Shown here piece by piece: positions 23,774 to 32,393 of a stretch of DNA of 48,927 nt. The stretch is from positions 1 to 48,927 of the forward strand of contig JAEUHP010000090.1 in the NCBI GenBank assembly GCA_016795295.1, in the 5' to 3' direction. Positions within the stretch are counted from its first letter, which is position 1. Each line of letters opens with the position of its first letter. The DNA is from Planctomycetota bacterium. Lineage in GTDB: Bacteria; Planctomycetota; UBA1135; UBA2386. The translations under genes were made by a program, and so were the position numbers. The notes beneath the pieces are model-generated. The model did not search any database, had not been told where the DNA came from, and was given only the letters and a program-made list of their open reading frames with translations.

Positions 23774-25879
23774 TCAGCGCGGGAAGGCTTCGGGCAAGCC
23801 CCCGTCCACCGGCAGCACCGCACCCGTGGTCGGCGTGCGCTGCGCCGCGAACCAGACCACTGCTTCGCCGACGTGGCGCGGCAGCACCTCGGCCTTGAGC
23901 AGGGACCGCTGCCGGTAGAAATCGCGCAGCCCGGCGGCGTCGAGGCCACGTGCGCGCATGCGCTCCGGCCCAACCTCCTGCCACAGCTGGCTCGGCGCCG
24001 CGTCGTCGCCGAACACCGCGTCGGCGTTGATCGCGTTCACCCGCACGCCGAACGCGGCGAACTCCAGCGCGGCAATGCGCGCCAACTGCAGGGCGGCAGC
24101 TTTGCTCGCCGAGTAGGCACCGAAACCGGCACCCGGGGCGAAGGTGTTCTTGCTGGCCTGCAGCACCACGCTGCCGCCGGTGCCCTGCTGCTGCAGCAAG
24201 CGGCCCGCGTGCTGCAGCACGCGCAAGGTCGCGGTCGTGTTGACCTCGAGCACCGCCTGAAACCGCGCCGGGTCCATCGCCACCAGCGTGCTGACGTGGG
24301 CGATGCCGGCATTCGGCACCACGATGTCGAGACCGCCGAACGCCAGCACACAAGCGCGGAACAGCCGTTCGACCGTGGCCGCGTCGGTGAGGTCGCCCGG
24401 CGCCGTGACCAGCCGCTCGCGCGCCTTCGGGTGGCGCGCCGCGAGGGTCGCGAGCCGTTCGACCGCGCAGTCGGTCGCGAACACCGCAGCACCCGCATCG
24501 AGCAGTGCAGCGACGATGCCGGAGCCGATCGCACCCGCCGCGCCGGTGACGAACGCGACCTGGCCAGCGAGCCACGGCTCCTGCTGCGACCCGAGCTTGG
24601 CCAGCTCCAGCGGCCAGAACTCCATCGCCGCGAGTTCCGCGGGCGGCAGCGCTTCGTAGCGATCCAGGGCGTGCGCGCGAGCCTTGACCCGCAGGGTGTG
24701 TTCGGCGATGTCGGCGGCGATCGCCGCAGCGCGCTTGCTGGTCTGCGCAGCGATCAGGCCGACCCCTTCGACGACGGCCACCACCGGCAGCGGTGACAGG
24801 CCGGCGGCAGCGGCTGCCGCGCCGCCGAACTGCTCCTGGTAGCGCCGCTGGGCCACGGCGAACGCCTGCACCTGGCTGCGGCAACGGGCGGGATCCAGCA
24901 TTTCGTCGCGCGACAGGAACAGATACTGCCCCTTGGTGCGGATCACGTGATCCGGGGTGATCGGTCCGAGCGCGCAGAGCGAAGCCGCCGCCGGATGGGC
25001 ACTCCAAGCCGCGAGATCGTCGGCCGTGCGCACCTCGGTCACCACGCGGCGCTGGGCCGGCCCGAGCTGGGTGTCGATGGCTTGCGCCAGAGCCCCGCGC
25101 AGCGACGGCAGCGCACGGCCCAGAAACTCCTCGCGAGCCGCGGCCGGCAACGGCGCAGGCTCGCCCGACAGCATCGCCGGCGTTCCGCCCAGACGGCGCT
25201 GGAGGTACCGTTCGGCGCGATCGACCAACTCGATGGTCCGCTCGTAACTCTCGCGCGCGGTCGCACCGAAGGTGAACAGGCCGTGCTTCTTCAGGACGAT
25301 GCCGCGGCACTGCGGGTGCGCTTCGTACGCGGCGGCCACCGCCTGCGCGAGCGGGAACCCGGGCATGATCCAGGGCAGCACCGCGACCTCGTCGCCGTAG
25401 ACCGCACGGAGATGCTGGTCGGCAGTGGGCTGGTCGGTCAGCGCCAGGATCGCATCGGCGTGCGTGTGGTCGACGAACGCATGCGGCAGGAACGCGTGCA
25501 GCAGCGTCTCCACGGACGGGTTCGGGGCGCGGCTGTCGAGCAAGGCGCCGCGCACGGCGTCGACCATCGCTTGGTCGGACAGTTCGCGCAGGGCACGCAG
25601 CTCGCGCAGCGGCGCGAGACGCACTGCCGGCAACCCCGCCGGCTCGACCGCGCCGAGGTCGCTGCCACTGCCCTTCACGTGCAGCACCGCCAACTCGCGA
25701 CCGAGCAGGTCGCGCGCGGTGGCCTTCACCGACGTGTTGCCGCCACCGTGCAGAACCAGGTCCGGATCCCGGCCGATCAGGCGGCTGGTGTAGACGCGCA
25801 GCGCCAGGCCCTCACCGCAGGCGGCGTAGCGACGGCAGTATTCGGCGGCTTCGGCATCGTTCCAGCGGCTCTGCACCAT
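23774..25879 (-). CDS. Bifunctional rhamnulose-1-phosphate aldolase / short-chain dehydrogenase (RhaD-like fusion)
   Basis: 701 residues, the usual length of this fusion family. The N-terminal class II aldolase/adducin domain has HGGGNTSVK near residue 44, the zinc-binding HTHAD near 140 and the second His cluster KKHGLFTFG. The C-terminal SDR domain has the Rossmann motif VTGAAGAIGSGI near 440, NAGIA, and the catalytic YSASK. The pair would split rhamnulose-1-phosphate (or a similar deoxy-sugar phosphate) and oxidise the lactaldehyde formed. No rhamnose isomerase or kinase is nearby, so the sugar is an inference. The rluA-type gene lies 42 bases upstream on the same strand. Confidence 0.88.
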   Translation of the reverse strand: MVQSRWNDAEAAEYCRRYAACGEGLALRVYTSRLIGRDPDLVLHGGGNTSVKATARDLLGRELAVLHVKGSGSDLGAVEPAGLPAVRLAPLRELRALRELSDQAMVDAVRGALLDSRAPNPSVETLLHAFLPHAFVDHTHADAILALTDQPTADQHLRAVYGDEVAVLPWIMPGFPLAQAVAAAYEAHPQCRGIVLKKHGLFTFGATARESYERTIELVDRAERYLQRRLGGTPAMLSGEPAPLPAAAREEFLGRALPSLRGALAQAIDTQLGPAQRRVVTEVRTADDLAAWSAHPAAASLCALGPITPDHVIRTKGQYLFLSRDEMLDPARCRSQVQAFAVAQRRYQEQFGGAAAAAAGLSPLPVVAVVEGVGLIAAQTSKRAAAIAADIAEHTLRVKARAHALDRYEALPPAELAAMEFWPLELAKLGSQQEPWLAGQVAFVTGAAGAIGSGIVAALLDAGAAVFATDCAVERLATLAARHPKARERLVTAPGDLTDAATVERLFRACVLAFGGLDIVVPNAGIAHVSTLVAMDPARFQAVLEVNTTATLRVLQHAGRLLQQQGTGGSVVLQASKNTFAPGAGFGAYSASKAAALQLARIAALEFAAFGVRVNAINADAVFGDDAAPSQLWQEVGPERMRARGLDAAGLRDFYRQRSLLKAEVLPRHVGEAVVWFAAQRTPTTGAVLPVDGGLPEAFPR

Positions 25880-25920
25880 GGGCACGCCACTGTAGCCGAG
25901 CCGCGGCAGCCGCCGAACGG

Positions 25921-26895
25921 CTACGCCTTCTCTGCGGTCAGACTGCGCAGAAAGCCCAGGATCGCCTCCAGGTCGGCCGGCATCGGCGCCGCGAAGGTCA
26001 TCGGCTCGCGGTCGGCTGGGTGCGGGATCGACAGCCGCAGGGCATGCAGGCAATGGCGCCGCACCTCGGGCGCCCCGGCCGGCAACACCGCGTGCTGCCG
26101 CGACCGCGAGCGGTAGACCCGGTCCCCGACCAAGGAGTGGCCGATCGCCATCATGTGCACGCGAATCTGGTGGGTTCGCCCGGTCTTGGGCTTGCAGCGC
26201 ACGTGGGCGAAACCAGGGAAGCGTTCGACCACTTCGTAATAGGTCGACGAGTCGCGGCCGCCGTGCTCGACCACCGTCATGCGGTCCGGGTGTCGCGGGT
26301 CGCTGGCGATCGCTCGCTCGATCCAGTCGGACTGGAAGCGCGGCGCCCCATAGACCACGCACCGGTACTCTTTCTCGGCGGTGCGATCGCGGAACTGCTG
26401 GCGCAGGAAGTCGAACGCCACCGGCTCCTTGGCCACCAGCATCACTCCCGAAGTGTCGCGGTCGAGGCGATGCACGATGCCGGGGCGCACGGCCTCGGGA
26501 ACCGTCGGCAGCGACGGCCCGTAACGAGCCAGCGCCCAGCTCGCGACGGTGTGTTCGCAGAACGACTTGTCCTCCGGCGGATGGGCCGCCAGCCCAGCCG
26601 GCTTGTCGATCGCAACCAAGAACTCATCCTCATAGAGGATAGGAACTTCGGGCAACGGCAGGTCGGGAGCAAGCGGGTCGGCCGGCGGCAACGGATCGGC
26701 TGTGAACTCGACCCATTGGCCGGGCAGCAGGGTCATGCCAGGCCGCACCCGGGAAGTGCCGACCACGACCTTGCCAGCTTCGATCAAACGCTTGGCCCCA
26801 GCCCGCCCGCCGACCTCTGGCTGGCGCGCGAGGAACAGGTCGAGCCGCATGCCAGCATCGGCTGGCGCGACCAGGCGGCAGAGCGGTTCGACCAT
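25921..26895 (-). CDS. RluA family rRNA/tRNA pseudouridine synthase
   Basis: 324 residues. An S4 RNA-binding domain occupies ~1-75 (GMRLDLFLARQ, GAKRLIEAGKVVV), then the catalytic domain opening ILYEDEFLVAIDKPAGLAAHP. The active-site motif GIVHRLDRDTSGVML with the catalytic Asp is near residue 145, followed by KPKTGRTHQIRVHM. It converts specific uridines in rRNA to pseudouridine. RluD is the likeliest match by layout (S4 plus RluA), but the exact target is not readable. The start ATG at 26895 gives MVEPLCRLVAP. Confidence 0.93.
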   Translation of the reverse strand: MVEPLCRLVAPADAGMRLDLFLARQPEVGGRAGAKRLIEAGKVVVGTSRVRPGMTLLPGQWVEFTADPLPPADPLAPDLPLPEVPILYEDEFLVAIDKPAGLAAHPPEDKSFCEHTVASWALARYGPSLPTVPEAVRPGIVHRLDRDTSGVMLVAKEPVAFDFLRQQFRDRTAEKEYRCVVYGAPRFQSDWIERAIASDPRHPDRMTVVEHGGRDSSTYYEVVERFPGFAHVRCKPKTGRTHQIRVHMMAIGHSLVGDRVYRSRSRQHAVLPAGAPEVRRHCLHALRLSIPHPADREPMTFAAPMPADLEAILGFLRSLTAEKA

Positions 26896-27163
26896 GGGGC
26901 GATTGTGGCCGCACGAGGGCAGGATGCGCAACGGCGCAGCCAGGACGACTCCCTTGCGTCGGGAGGCGATCGGCCCAAGACCGCCTCGACTCCAGGGTGA
27001 CACGGAGTTTGCTGGACCAGCCTTCCTCCCAATCCGCGCCCAAGCAACCGGTAGAACTTTCCACATTTCACAGAGCGGTCTGTTGAATTCCGTGGAGAGG
27101 ACTGGTTGATTTTCGGCGCTCCGTCTCTCCGGGCCGCCCAGTCCCGGGACACTCGTCTCAACC
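26896..27163. other. Intergenic region between divergent rluA-type and HD-GYP genes
   Basis: 268 bases holding both upstream regions. It is visibly richer in A/T than its surroundings (for example AACTTTCCACATTTCAC near 27055-27071). I see no convincing -35/-10 pair, hairpin or small gene in it. Confidence 0.6.
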
Positions 27164-28258
27164 ATGCGAATCCACGGCCCCATGCCATCGGCTCTTCCAG
27201 GCGAAACCTCCGAGCTGGCCTCACCAGCCTTGCGGCCAAGCGCAGCCGCTCGAAGCGGCCGCCAAACGCCGCAGCATGTGCTGCTGGTCGACGACGAGCC
27301 GGATGTTCTGCTCGGTCTGCGCCGCATGCTCGAGCACGCCGGCTTCGAAGTGGTGGCGGCCACCAACTTGGCCACCGCCGGGGCGGCGCTCGCCCACCAG
27401 CCGTTCGATCTGATCCTCACCGACCTCTATCTGGGTCGCCACGAACTCGGCTACCACCTCGCCGAACGCGCCCGCGCTCTGCGGCCCAGCCCGCCGGTGA
27501 TCGTGCTCACCGCGCGACCATCGTTCGACGGCGCCCAAGAAGCCCTGCGCAGCCACGTCGCCGACATCGTGGTCAAGCCAGTGGACGCCCAGACCCTGCT
27601 CAACACCTGCCGGCGCGTCCTGCAGGAGACCGCCCTCGCCCGTCGCAACCAAGAACTCGAATCGGCGAACCGCGTGCTCACTTCGGTGCTGCCCCGCACC
27701 ATCGAGATGAAGGATCCCACCACCAGCGGCCATGCCGAACGCGTGGTGGGCTACACCGACACCTTGGCACGGCGGTGCGGAGTCAGCACCGAGGACCGCG
27801 CCAACCTGCGCCTCGCGGCGCTGCTGCACGACATCGGCAAGATCGGCGTGCCCGACCACATCCTGACCAAGCCGGGGGCCCTGACCCAGGACGAGATGGA
27901 GGTCGTGAAGCGCCACCCCGCCATGGGCTTCGAAGTGCTGGCCCCGCTGACCGAACACGCCGACGTGCGTACCTGGGTCTACCAGCACCACGAACGCTGG
28001 GACGGCAAGGGTTATCCACAGGGTCTGGCCGGCGAGGAAGTCGCCTTGCCAGGGCGAATTCTGGTGCTGGCCGAAGTCTACGACGCCCTGGCCGAGCAGC
28101 GCAGCTACAAGCCGGCGTGGCCGATCCCGAAGATCGTGGCCATGTTCCGCGACCAGGCGGGTCGCCACTTCGACCCCGACCTGGCGCACCTGGTCGCCGA
28201 CGGCCTCGAACGCATGGGCAACCGGTTCTTCGCGCCGACCCCGGGCATGCTGTTCTGA
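27164..28258 (+). CDS. Response regulator with HD-GYP output domain
   Basis: 364 residues. The first ~35 are a disordered lead. The receiver domain follows: HVLLVDDEPDVLL with the acidic pair, the phospho-acceptor Asp in LILTDLYLG near residue 86, the Thr in VIVLTA and the Lys in VVKPVD. A short helix links to an HD-GYP domain with HDIGKIG near residue 221 and HHERWDGKGYP near 275, both intact, so it should be an active cyclic-di-GMP phosphodiesterase. No partner histidine kinase is in the window. An in-frame ATG at 27182 is an alternative start. Confidence 0.94.
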   Translation: MRIHGPMPSALPGETSELASPALRPSAAARSGRQTPQHVLLVDDEPDVLLGLRRMLEHAGFEVVAATNLATAGAALAHQPFDLILTDLYLGRHELGYHLAERARALRPSPPVIVLTARPSFDGAQEALRSHVADIVVKPVDAQTLLNTCRRVLQETALARRNQELESANRVLTSVLPRTIEMKDPTTSGHAERVVGYTDTLARRCGVSTEDRANLRLAALLHDIGKIGVPDHILTKPGALTQDEMEVVKRHPAMGFEVLAPLTEHADVRTWVYQHHERWDGKGYPQGLAGEEVALPGRILVLAEVYDALAEQRSYKPAWPIPKIVAMFRDQAGRHFDPDLAHLVADGLERMGNRFFAPTPGMLF

Positions 28259-28421
28259 ACGCGCCGCGGCCCCACCGACGGGCCTTTCCCTCGGCGGACA
28301 GAGCGGCACAATGCTGGTCCGCGTCGGCCGCTGCGTTACCATGCGGCCTTCGATCCAAGCACCGGCCCAACCCCAGCCGGTGGCACCTTCTGCCGCCCAC
28401 GGGATCACCCGTTCCAGCACG

Positions 28422-30473
28422 ATGCATCGTTCCTCGCTGCTCTCCTCCGCCGCGCTGGCGATCGCCGCCACCGCCGTCCTGCCCGCCGCGCTGACTGCGC
28501 AGACTCCCGCGCAGACCCCCGCGCCGGCGCCAAGCCCCGCACCGACCCCACACGACACCCCGAGCGGTCTGCCGGCGTTCTTGCTGCCGGTGCCCGGCGG
28601 CACGGTCGAAATGGGCTTGTCGAGCGAAGCACTGATCCAGGCCGCCTGCCAGGCGGCCAATCCGCTGCGGCCTGCCGACGCGCCCAAAGCCGCCCTGGAG
28701 AAGCTGCAGACGGCCATGCGCCTCACGTCGCTGTCGCTCGGCGTGCGCAAGGTCCAAGTCGAGGGCTTCCTGCTCGGCAAGTGGCCCGTCAAGAACTCCG
28801 AATACGAAGCCTACGTGCTCGCCCGCCGCGCGGCCGGTCACAAGGTGCGCGTGCCGTTCCACTGGTGGCGCTATGGCCAGCAGGACGACTTCCGCAGCCG
28901 CCATGAAGAAATCGGCCGCGAGTTCCCGCAGGCCGAGGACGCCGTAGTGTCCTACTGGGAGGCGCACGGCCACGAATTGCCCTACGCCCTGGTCGACGAG
29001 AACGGCAAGTCGATCGCCAACCAACCGGTGGCCAACATCTTCTATCGCGACGCACTCGAGTTCGCGGCGTGGCTCGGCATGCGGTTGCCCACCGAAGCCG
29101 AATTCACGCGTGCGGCGCGCGGCGATGGCAGCCACCGCTGGCCCTGGGGCAAGGCCAAGGACGACGTCTTCAACGAAGCCGGCATCAACTGGCTCGGCCT
29201 CGGCTCGATGGCCGGCCAGCGCATGGTGGACGTCGGCGCCATCGCCAACGCGGCCGGCCCGTACGGCCACCTCGACATGTTCGGCCGCGTCTGGCAGTTC
29301 ATCAGCAGCAACGGCAACCGACAGATCAATGGCCGCGAGGCGTTCGACGAGCAGTGGAAGCTGCTGCAGAAGGACAAGGTCGGGGCTCTGCTCACCAGCC
29401 CGATGGCCATCGACGAAACCAAGAACCTGGCCAAGGGTGGCTGCTACCTGTCGTGGCAAGGTCCGATCCAGCTGCTGATCGACAGCCGCGCGCGCATCGG
29501 CCCGATCGAAGTCGGCAACGGCGTCGGGATGCGGCTGTGCAAGAGCCAGCGCCCCGGCTTCGACATGCTCTATTCGCTGATCCGCGGCATCTACAACCGT
29601 ACCGCGTTCGCCATCGACCAGAAGCTCGACGAAGCGAACCAGGTCGGCGCCGAGCGCTACGAGCTCAACGACCAGGGTTTCCCGACCGCCTACCACGCCG
29701 TCTCGTTCATGCCCGTCGGCTGGCTGGCCCCGGACAAGAACGCCGAACTCGCCAAGTTGGTGGAGAAGAGCCAGGGCACGCCCCTACTGCTCGGCACCCT
29801 GGCGACCACCGAGAAGCTGCTGTTGGCCAAGGAACTCGAGCCCGGCCTCTACACGGTGCTCTACCGCAAGGCCGGCATGCCCAAGGAACTGGTCGAAGCG
29901 ATCAAGCAAGGGCACAAGGACTTGGTGGCCGCGCGCAAGGCCAAGCCCAAGGCGGACGACAAGGGTGGTGGCGACGAAAAGGACAGCAAGAAGCAAGACG
30001 AGGCCAAGAAGCCGAGCTGGCGCGAACACATCGTGCGCGCCGGGCTCACCGAGGCCGATGTCGACCAAGCCGAGAACGGCGTCCTGAAGTTCGTGCGCAT
30101 CGACGGCACGCAGGTGCCTACCGACGACGACGTGTTCCTGCTGATGGACAGCACCGAAGGCAAGATCGTCGGCGTGGTGCCGTCGACCAACCATCGCCCG
30201 GCCTCCAGCAAGGCGTTCACGAACGAGCTGACCATCGAGAAGGGCCCCGCGGACAAAGCCCTGGCCAAGTTGCGCTTCGGTGTGCCGATCCGCGGCACCG
30301 ACGCCAAGTCGGTCGGCGAGTTCCGCCTGCACCTGCCGCTCGCCTGTCCAGCCCCCTCGGCGAGCTCCGCTTGGCGGCTGCCGGGCAATGCCAACGCCAG
30401 TTCCGCGCCAGCTCCTGGCGCGGCGAACGCCGGCGCCGAAAAGCCGGCGACGCAGCCCCCCGGCGAGAAGTAA
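28422..30473 (+). CDS. Secreted formylglycine-generating-enzyme-like (SUMF1 fold) protein
   Basis: 683 residues with a signal peptide (SSLLSSAALAIAATAVLPAALTAQ) and a Pro/Ala/Thr linker. The FGE-sulfatase domain runs ~45-370: LLPVPGGTVEMGL, LGKWPVKNSEYEAYV, MRLPTEAEFTRAARG near residue 220, HLDMFGRVWQF near 287 and a final GNGVGMRLC. The CxxxxC pair used by true FGEs is absent at the expected place (GGCYLSWQGP), so sulfatase activation is unlikely. A unique C-terminal ~300 residues include a Lys/Asp-rich stretch (ARKAKPKADDKGGGDEKDSK) and a beta domain. An in-frame ATG at 28311 exists, but 28422 gives the signal peptide. The rfbC-like gene starts 9 bases after the stop. Confidence 0.85.
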   Translation: MHRSSLLSSAALAIAATAVLPAALTAQTPAQTPAPAPSPAPTPHDTPSGLPAFLLPVPGGTVEMGLSSEALIQAACQAANPLRPADAPKAALEKLQTAMRLTSLSLGVRKVQVEGFLLGKWPVKNSEYEAYVLARRAAGHKVRVPFHWWRYGQQDDFRSRHEEIGREFPQAEDAVVSYWEAHGHELPYALVDENGKSIANQPVANIFYRDALEFAAWLGMRLPTEAEFTRAARGDGSHRWPWGKAKDDVFNEAGINWLGLGSMAGQRMVDVGAIANAAGPYGHLDMFGRVWQFISSNGNRQINGREAFDEQWKLLQKDKVGALLTSPMAIDETKNLAKGGCYLSWQGPIQLLIDSRARIGPIEVGNGVGMRLCKSQRPGFDMLYSLIRGIYNRTAFAIDQKLDEANQVGAERYELNDQGFPTAYHAVSFMPVGWLAPDKNAELAKLVEKSQGTPLLLGTLATTEKLLLAKELEPGLYTVLYRKAGMPKELVEAIKQGHKDLVAARKAKPKADDKGGGDEKDSKKQDEAKKPSWREHIVRAGLTEADVDQAENGVLKFVRIDGTQVPTDDDVFLLMDSTEGKIVGVVPSTNHRPASSKAFTNELTIEKGPADKALAKLRFGVPIRGTDAKSVGEFRLHLPLACPAPSASSAWRLPGNANASSAPAPGAANAGAEKPATQPPGEK

Positions 30474-30482
30474 GATGCTGGG

Positions 30483-31049
30483 GTGACCGCGCCCCAGCCC
30501 ACCCCTGGATCGATCCGCATCACGGCCGAAGCCCGCGCCGCTTACTCGGTGCAGGACTACGGCAAGGCCCCCGCCATCGACGGGGTGCAGATCGTCGAGT
30601 TGCGCCGCTTCAACGACGACGGCGGCTCGATCACCGAGCTCGGCCGCCTGACCGAGGGCCTGCACGCGCAGCTGCCGGGCTTCCAGGTCCGCCAGGTCAA
30701 CTACTCCGAGGTGGAGCCGGGCGCGGTGAAGGCCTACCACTTGCACCTGCGCCAGACCGACGTCTGGTACGTGCCGCCGTGCGACAAGCTGCTGCTGGTC
30801 CTGCACGACTGCCGCGACGGCTCACCAACGGTGGGCAAGACCATGCGCTTCGTGCTCGGCGACGGCAAGGATCGCCTGGTGCGCATCCCGCCCGGCGTCG
30901 CCCACGGCACGGCGAACATCGGGCAACAGCGCGGCCGCATCCTCTACATGGTGGACGTGCAGTTCTCCCCGACCCCCGGCGAATGCGACGAGGGCCGGTT
31001 GCCCTGGGACTTCCTCGGCGCGGACATCTGGACCGTGGTGAAGGGCTGA
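30483..31049 (+). CDS. dTDP-4-dehydrorhamnose 3,5-epimerase-like cupin protein
   Basis: 188 residues, GTG start just after the FGE-like gene. It follows the RfbC layout: QVRQVNYSEVEPGAVKAYHLHLRQTD (the active-site His region), LLLVLHDCRDGSPTVGKTMRFVLG, then the second catalytic stretch VRIPPGVAHGTANI, YMVDVQFSPTPGE and the closing ...PWDFLGADIW. RfbC epimerises C3 and C5 of dTDP-4-keto-6-deoxyglucose on the way to dTDP-rhamnose. No rfbA, rfbB or rfbD is adjacent, so the family is firm and the pathway role less so. Confidence 0.85.
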   Translation: MTAPQPTPGSIRITAEARAAYSVQDYGKAPAIDGVQIVELRRFNDDGGSITELGRLTEGLHAQLPGFQVRQVNYSEVEPGAVKAYHLHLRQTDVWYVPPCDKLLLVLHDCRDGSPTVGKTMRFVLGDGKDRLVRIPPGVAHGTANIGQQRGRILYMVDVQFSPTPGECDEGRLPWDFLGADIWTVVKG

Positions 31050-31056
31050 CCGGAAC

Positions 31057-31079
31057 GGGGCGAGCAGGAATCGAACCGG
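31057..31079 (-). other. tRNA-like T-arm/acceptor fragment
   Basis: On the minus strand the bases read GGTTCGATTCCTGCTCGCC, resembling the T loop and 3' acceptor of a tRNA. The 5' T-stem arm has one mismatch, and no 5' acceptor, D arm or anticodon arm can be folded upstream. It may be a tRNA remnant or chance. Confidence 0.3.
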
Positions 31080-31113
31080 CCCAAAACGACCACCACGCAA
31101 CTCGGCGACTGCG

Positions 31114-32304
31114 ATGCACCGGAACCCGGAAACATGCGACGAACAGGCCGTGGCCTGGTGGCCTGCGCCGGCTGCGTCGCTTCGTCCGGACCGCAGAGCG
31201 AAGGGTCGAGGTTGGTTGGCCGCACTCGCGTGCCTGATCCTGGCCCCAGCCCTCGTCAGCCAGCAGCCGCTCGGGGCGACGTTCCGCACCCAGGCCAGCA
31301 CCGCATCGCGGGGCGCGCTGGTGTCCGCGCGCGGCACCCTGGTCGCCCGCTTCGACCTCGACGACTGTGTCGGCTGGGGCGCCACCACCAGCACGCCAAA
31401 CCGGCGGGTGGTGCGAGGGGCCACGGTGCAGCTCGAAGACAAGAACGGCGCATCGCCGGAAACCTGGACCCTGGTGGTGTACGGAGAGGATCCGGCCGCG
31501 CCCGGTTTTCCCGCCACCGGAACGCCGCTCCGGGTGGCCGGCCCGTTCAGCACCGGGCAACGCCCCACGGGTTTGGCGCGCTGGACCGAAACCCTGGTGC
31601 TGCCAGCCCCCCTCGAAGTCCCCGCCGACCGCGACCTGTTCGTGGGCGTGGTGCTCGCAGCGGCCCCGACCTGGCCGTCCGACGGCCTGGCGGTGCAGTG
31701 TGTGCTGGGGGCACCCTCGCAGTGGCCCATCTACGACCAGCCCGGGACCGCACCGATCCAGCACGGCAGCTATGGCTTGGCGATCGACGCCAACGGCCAA
31801 CGCTTCTACAACTCGACCCGGCAACTGCTGATCGACCTGCTCACCGACGCCCCAGGGGGCTCGTGCACGGCGATCACCAACCAACCCAGCTACCCACTCG
31901 GCAGCACCGCGCCGGGCAGCGGTGGTTACCTGTCGGCCGCGCACCCCGACGCCACGACGCCGGCCCGGCAGGCCGGACGCGCCGACACGCCGGGGTTCGC
32001 CCTGCTCGACCCCGCGCTGCCGAACGGCACGCCAGTGTTCTTCCTGCTCGACATCGGCGCCTTCGGCACGGAACAGCCGCTCGCCGCGTTCGTGCCAGGG
32101 TCGGTGGGCGTCTCCTGCCTCAAACCACCGTCCACCCTGGTGGCCAGCCTCGGCTTCGCCGCGAACGGCACGGCCGCGATCCAGGTTCCGTTGAACACCG
32201 GCCAACGCACGTGGCTGCGGGGCCTGCCCTTGCTCTACCAAGGGGTGGCGCTGACCAACGGTACGCTGCTGCGCGCCAGTCCGTGCCTGCGCCAGGTGCT
32301 CTGA
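31114..32304 (+). CDS. Secreted protein of unknown function
   Basis: 396 residues. A hydrophobic core (WLAALACLILAPALVSQ) near residue 34 marks a signal sequence; the ~30 residues before it are polar, so the real start may be further in. The mature part is beta-rich with few charged residues and resembles lectin/jelly-roll style extracellular domains: VARFDLDDCVGWGATT, TWTLVVYGEDPAAPGFP, DLFVGVVLAAAPTWPSDGLAVQ. The last ~100 residues form a separate domain ending NGTLLRASPCLRQVL. I do not recognise a family. Confidence 0.72.
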   Translation: MHRNPETCDEQAVAWWPAPAASLRPDRRAKGRGWLAALACLILAPALVSQQPLGATFRTQASTASRGALVSARGTLVARFDLDDCVGWGATTSTPNRRVVRGATVQLEDKNGASPETWTLVVYGEDPAAPGFPATGTPLRVAGPFSTGQRPTGLARWTETLVLPAPLEVPADRDLFVGVVLAAAPTWPSDGLAVQCVLGAPSQWPIYDQPGTAPIQHGSYGLAIDANGQRFYNSTRQLLIDLLTDAPGGSCTAITNQPSYPLGSTAPGSGGYLSAAHPDATTPARQAGRADTPGFALLDPALPNGTPVFFLLDIGAFGTEQPLAAFVPGSVGVSCLKPPSTLVASLGFAANGTAAIQVPLNTGQRTWLRGLPLLYQGVALTNGTLLRASPCLRQVL

Positions 32305-32393
32305 CGCGCTGACGCGAGAGCCTGGCGGGGCACTCCGAAGCGCCGCCTCGACGCCAGGCTGGCCACCGCGGCAGGCGCAGTGGCAGTCGCGCC

